From the NCBI RefSeq assembly GCF_002214505.1, contig NZ_CP015103.1, forward strand, positions 434,001 to 498,000: a DNA stretch of 64,000 nt, written 5' to 3'. Shown here in pieces: positions 8,553 to 20,748 of this stretch. The DNA is from Thermococcus siculi. GTDB taxonomy: Archaea; Methanobacteriota_B; Thermococci; Thermococcales; Thermococcaceae. Made by a program: the position numbers and the translations under genes. Position 1 is the first letter of the stretch; every line of letters begins with the position of its first letter. Below the pieces are notes generated by a model, which did no database searches, was not told the origin of the DNA, and saw nothing but the letters and a program-made list of their open reading frames with translations.

Positions 8553-9458
8553 ATGAACCTGAAGCTCATAATTCTCGGAGTGATCCTCATCATCATAGCC
8601 TGGATAGGCTACGTAGCTTATGCCGCCTACACGGCGAGCCCCACCATCAACGCCCAGTGGGGCTACGTTGACGAGAAGACCACGGAGATATGGATAGACG
8701 CGAGGCTGAGCAAGCCGCTCCTCGTTCCAGCCTCCGTGGAGAACCTCACGATAGAGTTCATGGGTATACCCGTGGCAAGGGTCGCGAGGTTCGATTACAG
8801 TGCGACGAGCACTGACGTGAGCATGGCGCTGGCCATAGACAACCAGAACCTCGTGAACTCCCTGGTGAGGTACCTCGACAACGGGCAGAGAGGTACGGTG
8901 CTCATACTACTCAGGAGCAAACTGCTTGGGGTCATACCGATAAATGCAGACATAAAGGAGGAGATAAGCGAGAACGTTCTTGCATATCTCAACTTCACGG
9001 CCGAGAGCAAGGAGATAGCCAACGGCCTCGTCAAGACGCCGGAACTGGTCGAAACCACCTTTGACTGGGCCGGGGAGGAGGATGGAAAGGCCGTCCTCGT
9101 GGCCCACATGAAGTTCTACAACCCGAACGGCTTCCCCATACCCGTAGGAAACGTCAGCTTCGATGCATACGCCAACGACATCAAGATCGGCCACGGGAAG
9201 ACAGTCAACAGGATAACCATACCGGCAAAGGGCTATGCCACTCTTGACGTGGAGACCTACATCATCGAGGATGCACTTCCAAAGGTGTGGGCAACCCACA
9301 TCAAGAACGGCGAGGTCAGCAAAGTGAGGGCCGACATCTTCCTCGACATCGAGTTCATGGGGCAGGAGTACAGGGCCAAACTCGTCAGCTACGAGGAGAC
9401 GGTACAAACAGACATAATGGGAGAGCTCAACTCGATGCTGGACGACATGATCGGATGA
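8553..9458 (+). CDS. Membrane-anchored LEA14-like (WHy domain) protein
   Basis: The 301-residue protein has one N-terminal membrane helix (IILGVILIIIAWIGYVAYA) and an extracytoplasmic part with two weakly similar beta-rich halves. The second half (MKFYNPNGFPIPVGNVSFDAYANDI) fits the LEA14/water-stress WHy domain closely. The ATG at 8553 follows GGTGAGAAAA; the GTG at 8544 is less likely because it lies inside that ribosome binding site. A TATA element (GGTTTAAACAC, about 8510-8520) gives the gene its own promoter after the surface-protein gene. Role unknown; such domains are linked to desiccation and membrane stress tolerance. Confidence 0.75.
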   Translation: MNLKLIILGVILIIIAWIGYVAYAAYTASPTINAQWGYVDEKTTEIWIDARLSKPLLVPASVENLTIEFMGIPVARVARFDYSATSTDVSMALAIDNQNLVNSLVRYLDNGQRGTVLILLRSKLLGVIPINADIKEEISENVLAYLNFTAESKEIANGLVKTPELVETTFDWAGEEDGKAVLVAHMKFYNPNGFPIPVGNVSFDAYANDIKIGHGKTVNRITIPAKGYATLDVETYIIEDALPKVWATHIKNGEVSKVRADIFLDIEFMGQEYRAKLVSYEETVQTDIMGELNSMLDDMIG

Positions 9459-9502
9459 AGGTTTTTAAAGGCCTCCTCTTTTCCCATTTCGTGGTGAGAG
9501 AC

Positions 9503-10021
9503 ATGGACGTAAGAGAGGTTCACGAGTTTTTAAACGGCATGTGGGAGAGCATCTTCGCGCTCAACGAGGAACTGAGGGAAGAATTACCGCCCCTCGGCTT
9601 CAAGGTCGAGCCGGTCGAGGAGGTCTTCGGTGCGTACATCTTTCTGGACGGCGAGTGGAGGCAGATGAGCTATCCCCATCCAGCCTTCGAGATAAAGCCC
9701 CAAATGGAGGCAGGGGCAACGCCCGAGAGCTACTATCTGGTCGTTGCCGTGCCAAAGGAGAGGATAAGCGAGAACTTCGTGGGCCTCTTCCTGGAGATAT
9801 TCCCCAGGAGCTTCATCTACGGTTCCGAGAACTTCCTCAACGACCTCTACAACTGGAGGAGGGACGGGAGGATTTCCCCGACCGAAATACTGGAAAGGAT
9901 AGAGGAGAGCGACGAGAGGGTCTTCCAGTTTGAGGCCAACTTTGGAAGTGCCAAAGCCCTAAAGCAGGGAATAAAAAGGATCATTGACCTCGGAAAGCGC
10001 TTTGAAATCTTCGACCTCTGA
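9503..10021 (+). CDS. Conserved Thermococcales protein of unknown function (possibly DUF3201)
   Basis: The 172-residue soluble protein begins MDVREVHEFLNGMWESIFALNEELREELPP. It resembles the small Thermococcales family typified in my memory by PH1010 (DUF3201), but I hold this loosely. A TATA element (GTTTTTAAAG, about 9460-9470) and GGTGAGAGAC before the ATG at 9503 fix the start; the long upstream frame overlapping the previous gene is rejected. It has no membrane segment or catalytic motif I can name. The next gene begins 9 nt after its stop, so the two are probably co-transcribed. Confidence 0.7.
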   Translation: MDVREVHEFLNGMWESIFALNEELREELPPLGFKVEPVEEVFGAYIFLDGEWRQMSYPHPAFEIKPQMEAGATPESYYLVVAVPKERISENFVGLFLEIFPRSFIYGSENFLNDLYNWRRDGRISPTEILERIEESDERVFQFEANFGSAKALKQGIKRIIDLGKRFEIFDL

Positions 10022-10030
10022 GGTGTCTCC

Positions 10031-11182
10031 ATGGGGTACCAGGAAGCGTTTCCACAGGAGCTGAAGGAATACTATAGGAAACTCTTCGGAAGCGAAGCGG
10101 AGGAGATAATGGCCTCCCTCAGGACGCCGGTCGAGAAGTACTACATCAGGGTGAACACTCTCAAGACGAGCCGCTCGAAGCTCATGAGCATCCTCAGAAA
10201 GGAGGGCCTCAAGCCGAAGAGGAGTCCCTACCTCAAGGAGGGAATCTACTTCGAGAGGGAAGGCCCGAACTTCGAGGACGATTACGAGCCGGGCCTCCCG
10301 GTTGTCAGGGCCAACAAGTTCGCGGCCGAGAGCGTTTACCAGGGGGCGATGCTCTACGCTCCAGGGGTTCTTCAGGCTGATAAAAGGATAAAGCCCGGTG
10401 ACGAGGTCGAGATAAGGGACCCGAGGGGCCTTTTGGTAGGAATCGGAATAGCCAAGATGAGCGCCAAGGAGATGGTGGTTTCGACGAGGGGGATGGCGGT
10501 TGAGGTAACGCTCCCGAAGTTCAAACTGCCGAGTTTAAGCGAGCTGGAATCCTTCAGGGAGGGTCTCTTCTACGCCCAGAGTTTGCCCTCCATGGTGGTC
10601 GCCCACGTTCTTGAGCCGAGCGAGGAGGAGCTGATAATAGACATGGCCGCCGCCCCCGGAGGAAAAACCTCCCACATAGCCCAGCTCATGGAGAACAGGG
10701 GCGAGATAATAGCCCTCGACAAGTCGAGGAACAGGCTCAAAAAGATGGAGGAGGAGCTGAAGAGGCTCGGGGTCAAGAACGTCAAACCCATCAGGATGGA
10801 CGCGAGGAAACTTCCCGAACTCGGTATTGAGGCAGACAAGATACTCCTCGATGCGCCGTGCACGGCCCTCGGGATAAGGCCGAAGCTCTGGGAGAGCAGG
10901 ACGCCGAAGGACATAGAAGCAACTGCCAGATATCAGAGGGCCTTCATCTGGGCCGCCATAAAGTCTCTGAGGAAGGGCGGCGTTCTGGTTTACTCCACCT
11001 GCACGCTGAGTTACGAGGAGAACGAGGCCAACGTGAGGTACATCCTCTCGAAAGGGTTAAAGCTTGAGGAGCAGAACCTGTTTATAGGTTCCCACGGCAT
11101 AGGGATCGAGAACGTCCAGAGGTTTTACCCCAACAGACACCTCACCCAGGGCTTCTTCATAGCCCGTTTTAGGAAGGTGTAG
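10031..11182 (+). CDS. RNA m5C methyltransferase with PUA domain (NSUN6/RsmB-F type)
   Basis: This SAM-dependent enzyme methylates cytosine C5 in tRNA or rRNA. The 383-residue protein has an N-terminal RNA-binding part and a PUA domain (about 95-165; LQADKRIKPGDEVEIRDPRG). A Rossmann methyltransferase domain follows, with motif I (DMAAAPGGKTSHIAQ), motif IV with its catalytic-cycle Cys (LDAPCTALG) and motif VI with the nucleophile Cys (YSTCTLSYEENE). The inserted PUA matches the archaeal NSUN6-like group, suggesting tRNA as substrate. The flippase-like gene starts 2 nt after the stop. Confidence 0.88.
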   Translation: MGYQEAFPQELKEYYRKLFGSEAEEIMASLRTPVEKYYIRVNTLKTSRSKLMSILRKEGLKPKRSPYLKEGIYFEREGPNFEDDYEPGLPVVRANKFAAESVYQGAMLYAPGVLQADKRIKPGDEVEIRDPRGLLVGIGIAKMSAKEMVVSTRGMAVEVTLPKFKLPSLSELESFREGLFYAQSLPSMVVAHVLEPSEEELIIDMAAAPGGKTSHIAQLMENRGEIIALDKSRNRLKKMEEELKRLGVKNVKPIRMDARKLPELGIEADKILLDAPCTALGIRPKLWESRTPKDIEATARYQRAFIWAAIKSLRKGGVLVYSTCTLSYEENEANVRYILSKGLKLEEQNLFIGSHGIGIENVQRFYPNRHLTQGFFIARFRKV

Positions 11183-11184
11183 GG

Positions 11185-12243
11185 ATGAGCGCGAGGAAGT
11201 ACTCCCTCGTCGGGGTCGGAATCGTCATAATAATCCTGCTCCTCTGGTGGGCGGGGATAGGGGACGTCATCGAGATACTCAAGACGGCCAGACTGGACTA
11301 CTTCATCCTGGCGATCCTCGCCTACATCGCCTCCCTGCTGGCCTGGGCCCTCCGCTGGCGTGTCCTGCTCAAGAGCCTGAACATAAACGCCGGGTTCGGC
11401 ACGATAATAGGCGCCCTGTTTTCCGGCGTTTTCATAAACAACGTAACCCCCGGAGCGAGGGGCGGCGGGGAACCCGTGAGGATGTACTACATCTCAAAGA
11501 GAACAGGAGAGTCCTACGGCCACGTCTTCGCGACGGTGATGATGGACAGGATACTGGACGTCATCCCCGTCATCTTCATGCTCCTCTTCGCCACGGTTCA
11601 CGTCTACCGGCTCGGCTCCTTCACGCTCACGCTCACACTGCTGATACTCGACGCCTTCTTCGCCTTCGTTACCCTGACCACGGTGGGTATACTCCTCAGC
11701 GAGAAGAAAACGAAGGGAATCCTGTACTGGTTCTACCGCCGGTTCAAGAGGATAATGCCCAAGAAGGCCCTCAAGTACGAGGAGAAGTTCATAAGGGCTG
11801 TCGAGGTGGACGTGCCGCGCTTTCAGGAGAACTTCAAGGTGCTGATGAAGCACAGGAGGGCCTTCGCCCTGTCCCTCTTCTGGTCCTTCGTGACCTGGCT
11901 CTTCATACTCCTCCGCTCCTACTACATCTTCATCAGCATCAACAACCCGATAAGGCTGGTTGACGTGATGGTCGTCCAGATGATAGGCATCGTCATCGGA
12001 ATGTTCGCGGTCGTCCCGGGCGGGGCTGGCTTAATAGAGGCCATAAACTCCGCCGTTTACGTCCTGCTCGGCATAGACAAGGAAATAGCAGTTACGGCAA
12101 CGCTCCTCGAGAGGCTCATCTCATACTGGGCGCCAACGGTAATAGGGGCCGGCGTTATGACCCACTTCGGCATCAAGGTTGGGGAGGAGAAAAAGAAGGC
12201 CAACGACAAGGATATAAACGTGGAAAGCCAAGAGAAAGGTTAG
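11185..12243 (+). CDS. Flippase-like membrane protein (UPF0104/LPG-synthase TM-like), copy 1
   Basis: The 352-residue protein has about eight hydrophobic helices and the family signatures FINNVTPGARGGGEPVRMYYI and FAVVPGGAGLIEAINSAVYVLLG. Relatives (archaeal AglD-type region, the membrane half of lysylphosphatidylglycerol synthase) move or process lipid-linked substrates. The cytoplasmic tail is charged (GEEKKKANDKD). GGTGTAGGG before the ATG overlaps the previous stop, so it is in one operon with the methyltransferase. The next gene encodes a close paralog. Confidence 0.8.
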   Translation: MSARKYSLVGVGIVIIILLLWWAGIGDVIEILKTARLDYFILAILAYIASLLAWALRWRVLLKSLNINAGFGTIIGALFSGVFINNVTPGARGGGEPVRMYYISKRTGESYGHVFATVMMDRILDVIPVIFMLLFATVHVYRLGSFTLTLTLLILDAFFAFVTLTTVGILLSEKKTKGILYWFYRRFKRIMPKKALKYEEKFIRAVEVDVPRFQENFKVLMKHRRAFALSLFWSFVTWLFILLRSYYIFISINNPIRLVDVMVVQMIGIVIGMFAVVPGGAGLIEAINSAVYVLLGIDKEIAVTATLLERLISYWAPTVIGAGVMTHFGIKVGEEKKKANDKDINVESQEKG

Positions 12244-12255
12244 CGGTGCGTACAA

Positions 12256-13335
12256 ATGGACAAGAAAAGGGTGGCGTTTTTCATAGGCGCCCTCATAGTC
12301 ATAGGGGCACTCATCAACTGGGCGGGCGCCCAGGGAATAGCCGAAATCCTCAGGAACTCCGACGTAGAATACTTCCTCCTGGCGATTCTCGTCTACGTCG
12401 TGACCCTCCTGGCCTGGGCCTTCAGGTGGAAGATCCTCCTCAGGGGGCTGAATATAAGCGCCCCCCTCCAGACCGTCTTCAAGGCCATCTTCGTCGGCAT
12501 GTTCTTCAACAACATAAGCCCCGGCGCCAAGGGCCTCGGCGAGTTCATAAGGGTCTACTACCTCGCCAAGCAGACGAAGGAGCCCTACGGCCCAATGACG
12601 GCCAGCGTCATGATGGACAGGATGCTCGACCTCGTGCCAATCGCGGTGATGATGGTGATCGCGACGGCCCACGTATACCTCCTCGGCGAGACGACCCTCA
12701 CCGTCGTCATACTGATACTCGACGTGATCATGATAGGATTCTCCGGCCTCGTCATAGGCCTCCTCACGAGCGAGAAGAAGGCCCACGGGGCCATCTGGTG
12801 GATCTACAGGCAGTACCACAGGATATCTGCAAAGGGAGCCGAGAAGAGGAGGAAGGCCTTCGAAGAGATAGACACGGTTACCATACCCCGCTTCCAGTCG
12901 GACTTCAAAATTCTAACCCGGAGCAAGCTCTACACGACCATAGCAATCTTCTGGTCCTTCGTCTACTGGGGACTCACCATAGCGCGCTACTATCTTGTTT
13001 TCCTCGCCATAAAATACCCAATAAACCCCGTTGATATAACCGTCGTCCTAGTGGTATCGATGGTGGTGGGTATGTTTGCCATCGTCCCGGGCGGGGCGGG
13101 CATAATAGAGGCCGTCAACTCGGCGGTCTTCATAGCCCTCGGGATAGACCCGGAGTACGCCGTCACGGGAACCATACTCGAGAGGCTGATCTCCTACTGG
13201 GGGCCAACGGTGATAGGCTCCTTCGTGACGGCCGGCTTCAAGCCGGAGGAGGAAGAGGTGCCCGTTGCGGCCCCGGATAGGAGCGTCCTGGAGGAGAAGG
13301 CCGGTATGGAAGAGGCAGGGAGTGATGAGTCATGA
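12256..13335 (+). CDS. Flippase-like membrane protein (UPF0104/LPG-synthase TM-like), copy 2
   Basis: The 359-residue product aligns with copy 1 over nearly its full length. The same landmarks occur in the same order: SLLAWALRWRVLL-type (here [13 protein letters not shown]), [55 protein letters not shown] and [14 protein letters not shown]. The pair therefore arose by tandem duplication and has diverged. The tail is acidic ([13 protein letters not shown]). The stop overlaps the NAD kinase start by 4 nt (ATGA). The specific lipid or glycan substrate cannot be read from sequence. Confidence 0.8.
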   Translation: MDKKRVAFFIGALIVIGALINWAGAQGIAEILRNSDVEYFLLAILVYVVTLLAWAFRWKILLRGLNISAPLQTVFKAIFVGMFFNNISPGAKGLGEFIRVYYLAKQTKEPYGPMTASVMMDRMLDLVPIAVMMVIATAHVYLLGETTLTVVILILDVIMIGFSGLVIGLLTSEKKAHGAIWWIYRQYHRISAKGAEKRRKAFEEIDTVTIPRFQSDFKILTRSKLYTTIAIFWSFVYWGLTIARYYLVFLAIKYPINPVDITVVLVVSMVVGMFAIVPGGAGIIEAVNSAVFIALGIDPEYAVTGTILERLISYWGPTVIGSFVTAGFKPEEEEVPVAAPDRSVLEEKAGMEEAGSDES

Positions 13336-14151
13336 GGTTCGGTGTCGTCGCCAGGAGGGACAAGGAGACCGCCCTCAAGCTGGCGTACAGGGTGTACGAC
13401 TTCCTAAAGGTGAGCGGCTACGAGGTCTTCGTTGACTCGGAAACCTACAGCTATCTCCAAGAGTTCAATGAGGAGGACGTTCTCCCGCTGGAGGACTTCG
13501 ACGTGGACTTCATAATAGTCATAGGCGGCGACGGGACGATACTGCGCGTGGAGCACAGAACAAGGAAGGACGCGCCCATCCTCGGAATAAACATGGGCAC
13601 CCTCGGCTTCCTCACCGAGGTCGAACCCCACGAGGCATTCTTCGCCCTCAGCAAGCTCCTCGAGGGAGAATACCACATAGACGAGCGCATAAAACTGAGG
13701 ACGTACCTGAACGGTGAGAACCGCGTTCCCGATGCACTCAACGAGGTCGCCGTTCTGACGGGCATACCCGGAAAGATAATCCACCTGAAGTACTACATCG
13801 ACGGAGGCCTTGCGGACGAGATAAGGGCCGATGGGCTGATAATATCGACCCCAACAGGCTCGACCGGCTACGCCATGAGCGCCGGGGGACCATTCGTCGA
13901 TCCAAGGCTCAACGTGGTTGTGATAGCTCCCCTTGCACCCATAGCCCTCAGCTCAAGGCCGATGGTAGTTCCGGCAACTAGCAGAATAGACGTTCGGAAC
14001 CTGGCCCTGACTAGAGAGATCATACTGGCGATAGACGGTCAGTTCTACACACACCTCGACCCGGAGACGGAGATAAGGGTGGAACTCTCACCCAGAAGGG
14101 CCAGATTCGTGCGCTTCACCGACGAGGTGTACCCGAAGTACACGATGAGGA

Positions 14152-14168
<17 letters not shown>
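13332..14168 (+). CDS. nadK: NAD kinase
   Basis: NadK phosphorylates NAD (with ATP or polyphosphate in archaea) to make NADP. The 278-residue protein has the glycine-rich GGDGTILR motif near residue 60, the [11 protein letters not shown] segment and the [12 protein letters not shown] region with the conserved NE. It also has [21 protein letters not shown], the diacylglycerol-kinase-like nucleotide site. Length and motif order are normal. It overlaps the preceding flippase-like gene by 4 nt, and its 3' end overlaps the convergent DUF835 gene by 17 nt. Confidence 0.93.
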
Positions 14169-16511
<2,343 letters not shown>

Positions 16512-17828
16512 TCAGCGCCTGGAGAGCCAGAAGAGCGCTCTCGCCGCCCTCTCCGGCGTCGGGAAGTTCTTTATCCCGCTCTTTTCGAGCAGTTCAATCC
16601 CGTCTCTAACAAGCTCGCCGGCCATGAAGTTGACTATAACCGGCTTGTCGCATTCGGCATCGATCACCGCTCTGGCAATCTCCTCGCTGGGAATGAATAT
16701 CGGGGGCACGCAGATGACGAGGAGCGAGTCAACGTTCTCATCCCCGCAGGTTATCTCGATGGTTTTCTTATAGCGCTCGTAGTCCGCATCTGCTATGAGA
16801 TCTATGGGATTCTTCACGGAGCACTGGGGCGGAAGGAAGGATTTCAGCCTTTCAACGGTTTCATCACTCAGCCTCGCGATCTCGAGACCGAGCCTCTCAA
16901 GCTTGTCCGTCGCGAGAACGCCCGGCCCTCCGGAGTTCGTGATGACCGCGACCCTCTTCCCGGCTTTTTTGTACATCTCAAAGGCCTTTGCCGCGTCGAA
17001 GACCTCCTCCATCTCCTCGACCTCTATGGCTCCCGCCTGCCTAAAGGCGGCGCGGTAGATCTCATAACTCCCCGCCAGTGAGCCGGTGTGTGAAGCAGCG
17101 GCTTTAGCCCCGCTCGCGCTCTTTCCGGCCTTGAGGACTATGACGGGCTTCCTTGAGGTGGCGTAGCGGAGCGCCATCAAAAAGCGCCTCCCGTCCTTAA
17201 CCCCCTCGATGTAGAGGGCTATGGCTCTGGTATTGGGATCGTCGGCGAAATACTCCAGGAAGTCGCTCTCGTTCAAATCGGAGGCATTCCCATAGGAAAC
17301 GAAGGCCGAGAAGCCAACCCCCTCGTCGTTGCCCATCGCCAAAGCCGCCCCTCCAAAGGCGCCGCTCTGGCTTATCAGGGCCAGCCCGCCGGGTTTAACG
17401 CGAACCTCGAACGACCCGAAGAACTTTCCGTGGACGCCGAAGATGCCGGCGCAGTTGGGGCCAATCAAGCGAACGCCGTGTTTTCTGGCCCTCTCAACCA
17501 GCTCGCGTTCAAGCTCCTCGTTGCCGACCTCGGAGAAGCCCGCGGAGATGACGACGGCGCCCTTTATGAGAGGACCGATCTCGTCGATAAGATCGGGGAC
17601 GATTTTAGCGGGAACCGCGATTATGGCGGTATCAACTGGCTCTTCCAGCTTTTCGCGAATTTCAAAGCGCCTTCCAGCAACCTCAACGGTTCCTCCCTTC
17701 GGATTCACTGGGACTATCCTGCCCTCAAAGCCGCCTTCGACGATGTTCCTGAGTATTTCGTGGGCTATGGCGCCCTCCTTGAAGGACCCAAACACCGCGA
17801 CGCTCGAAGGGTAAAAGAAGAAGTCCAT
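16512..17828 (-). CDS. ADP-forming acyl-CoA synthetase alpha subunit paralog
   Basis: ADP-forming acyl-CoA synthetases turn acyl-CoA, ADP and phosphate into acid, CoA and ATP, a main ATP source in peptide and sugar fermentation. The 438-residue alpha-type chain has an N-terminal CoA-binding Rossmann domain (FFYPSSVAVFGSFKEG), a ligase domain (LIGPNCAGIFG, LISQSGAFGGAAL) and the KAAASHTGSLAGSYE segment carrying the phosphorylated histidine. The ATP-grasp beta subunit is not adjacent. It is clearly divergent from the alpha subunit at 49925-51331, so it likely serves another acyl substrate, as isoenzyme alphas do in Thermococcales. Confidence 0.82.
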   Translation of the reverse strand: MDFFFYPSSVAVFGSFKEGAIAHEILRNIVEGGFEGRIVPVNPKGGTVEVAGRRFEIREKLEEPVDTAIIAVPAKIVPDLIDEIGPLIKGAVVISAGFSEVGNEELERELVERARKHGVRLIGPNCAGIFGVHGKFFGSFEVRVKPGGLALISQSGAFGGAALAMGNDEGVGFSAFVSYGNASDLNESDFLEYFADDPNTRAIALYIEGVKDGRRFLMALRYATSRKPVIVLKAGKSASGAKAAASHTGSLAGSYEIYRAAFRQAGAIEVEEMEEVFDAAKAFEMYKKAGKRVAVITNSGGPGVLATDKLERLGLEIARLSDETVERLKSFLPPQCSVKNPIDLIADADYERYKKTIEITCGDENVDSLLVICVPPIFIPSEEIARAVIDAECDKPVIVNFMAGELVRDGIELLEKSGIKNFPTPERAARALFWLSRR

Positions 17829-19052
17829 TCAATCACCCTCCTCAAGAGGAATAAGGTCAACGCCGAGGTCTTCCCCCGGTTCCCCTTCTCCAGAATCCCC
17901 GGATCCGTCGCCGGATTCTTTGGATTCTTCTCCAAAGGACTCCCCTTCTTCTTCCCCTCCGGAGGAGCCGCGCTTCTTCCACAGGAACACTGCCACCAGA
18001 GCCACCAAAACGAGGCCACCAACCACGTAGGGGAGCTTGCTCGGCTTCTCCTCCTCAACGGTGATTATGACCGTGTTGTCCGGGGCGATCTGATACGTGC
18101 CGGTGGTGACCTCAACCTCATCGAAGCGACCGGGGAGCTTTATCATCGCCTTCCATATCCTCTTGTCGGAGGTCTCCTGATATGCAACATCGGGCTTCGC
18201 GACACCGATAATAAGCAGGGTTCCGTTCCTCTCGGAGGTGTCTATGCTGACGATATCCATTGTGTTCCTGAAGCTCTGGAGCAGGTAATCAACGCTGGAA
18301 TCGTACTCGGGGGCCGGGCTGAAGGTGGCGTTAAACTGGACGTAGCCCCCGTTGGGATCGAAGGAGAGCGTTATGGCCCTGTGGGTGGAGTTTATGTAGC
18401 GCAGGAAAGTGTAGGTCGGGGTGTAAAGCTCTATTAGGGGAATGTAGCTACCGTTCGTCCAGATTGCGACGTTGTCGGAGAAATCGTCGGGCTTCGGGGC
18501 CAGGTTCTTAAGCTCGTAACCCTCCGGAAGAATGAGCGTCATTTTATTCCACCTATAATCAAACACATGCCCCTTGAAAACGAATTCCATGTCACCGGTT
18601 AGCGGGCACCTCAGAACCTTTCCGTCCGTGCTTATCAGGAAGTTGGTCAGCACGAACGTGACCCTGGCCGACCAGTTGTCGAGAACCCTGACGGGACCGC
18701 CCTCCGGCAGGTATATAGTGCTTGAGACGTTGGCCGCTTCAAACCTCCTCTCGAGGTTGTCCTTGAGGTTCTCGTATACCAGCTGGCGCACGAAGTCTCC
18801 GAACTCCTCGTTGGCCCTGGTAGTGTTGTTTACAGCGAGGGCATTAAAGTACGCCCTGTACGTGGGATCCTTGAGAACGGCCAGCACCTTAAACGTTGCC
18901 ATCCAGACCTGGGAGCCGTTCACCTCGGCCGGGGCCACTTTAATGAGGACGTCGATGTCGAAGAGGGGCTGTGGATTGTCCGCGGCGGCAACCCGTCCGA
19001 ACATGGATGAGACGATGAGAACCGTCAGAATGAACGCGATGAGCCTCTTCAT
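17829..19052 (-). CDS. Secreted membrane-anchored protein of unknown function
   Basis: The 407-residue protein has a signal peptide (FILTVLIVSSMFGRVAAA), an extracytoplasmic region of about 320 residues with many Asn-Xaa-Thr/Ser sites, and a C-terminal membrane helix (YVVGGLVLVALVAVFLW). A short acidic, Gly/Ser/Glu-rich cytoplasmic tail ends it. The ATG at 19052 follows GGAGGTGAT; the longer open frame to 19187 runs into the divergent adenylyltransferase gene and is rejected. The shared promoter region is only about 70 nt. I do not recognise the domain. The stop codon abuts the start of the acyl-CoA synthetase paralog. Confidence 0.7.
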   Translation of the reverse strand: MKRLIAFILTVLIVSSMFGRVAAADNPQPLFDIDVLIKVAPAEVNGSQVWMATFKVLAVLKDPTYRAYFNALAVNNTTRANEEFGDFVRQLVYENLKDNLERRFEAANVSSTIYLPEGGPVRVLDNWSARVTFVLTNFLISTDGKVLRCPLTGDMEFVFKGHVFDYRWNKMTLILPEGYELKNLAPKPDDFSDNVAIWTNGSYIPLIELYTPTYTFLRYINSTHRAITLSFDPNGGYVQFNATFSPAPEYDSSVDYLLQSFRNTMDIVSIDTSERNGTLLIIGVAKPDVAYQETSDKRIWKAMIKLPGRFDEVEVTTGTYQIAPDNTVIITVEEEKPSKLPYVVGGLVLVALVAVFLWKKRGSSGGEEEGESFGEESKESGDGSGDSGEGEPGEDLGVDLIPLEEGD

Positions 19053-19122
19053 TCCATCACCTCCGGAAAAATCTCCGCAGGCAATAAAAAAGCTTATTGG
19101 TTCAGACGCCCAAACCAAGGGT

Positions 19123-20335
<1,213 letters not shown>

Positions 20336-20377
20336 GATTCCCCTATTTTTCTTACATCCACTCTAGGCCAAGACTTA

Positions 20378-20413
20378 AGATTTATAAGCCCGGAAAGTTC
20401 TCTTCTATCGGGC
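20378..20413 (+). promoter_or_regulatory. TATA promoter of tRNA-Gln
   Basis: GATTTATAAG at about 20379-20388 is a strong TATA box. It is centred about 30 nt before the first base of the tRNA, at the usual spacing for a stable-RNA promoter with a very short leader. Confidence 0.7.
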
Positions 20414-20489
20414 AGCCCCGTGGTGTAGCGGCCAAGCATGCGGGACTTTGGATCCCGCGACCCGGGTTCGAATCCCGGCGGGGCTACCA
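20414..20489 (+). tRNA. tRNA-Gln (anticodon TTG), CCA encoded
   Basis: The acceptor stem AGCCCCG (20414-20420) pairs with CGGGGCT (20479-20485), followed by discriminator A and encoded CCA. The anticodon stem CGGGA/TCCCG encloses loop CTTTGGA, giving anticodon TTG for Gln CAA codons. The T arm has GGTTCGAATCC. The D arm reads GTGTAGCGGCCAAGCAT. No intron is present. Confidence 0.95.
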
Positions 20490-20748
20490 TATAACAGCTT
20501 GGTTATACTAGTGTTAGCTGAATGTTGTTAATTGTATTTTAACCTATTTTAAGTAAACGTTAATGACCATAACTACCTAAATGTTTCTATTGGATTTTTA
20601 AACCAACAGCCAAATAATATCTTTTCCAGAGGACTTATGAGGAGTATTACAAAAATGGAGCTTAAAACATCCGCCGGATTTATTATTTGTGCCATATTTG
20701 GAAAACAAATATAAACATTGTTTACGAAAATATTCAAGGTGGTTTCCC
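20490..20748. other. AT-rich gap between tRNA-Gln and the DUF262 gene
   Basis: About 260 nt of low-GC DNA unlike the preceding backbone. It contains scattered TTTTAA runs and a TATA-like AATATAAAC (about 20708-20716) suited to the downstream gene. I see no gene and no second copy of the tRNA 3' end in the 2 kb downstream. Confidence 0.5.
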
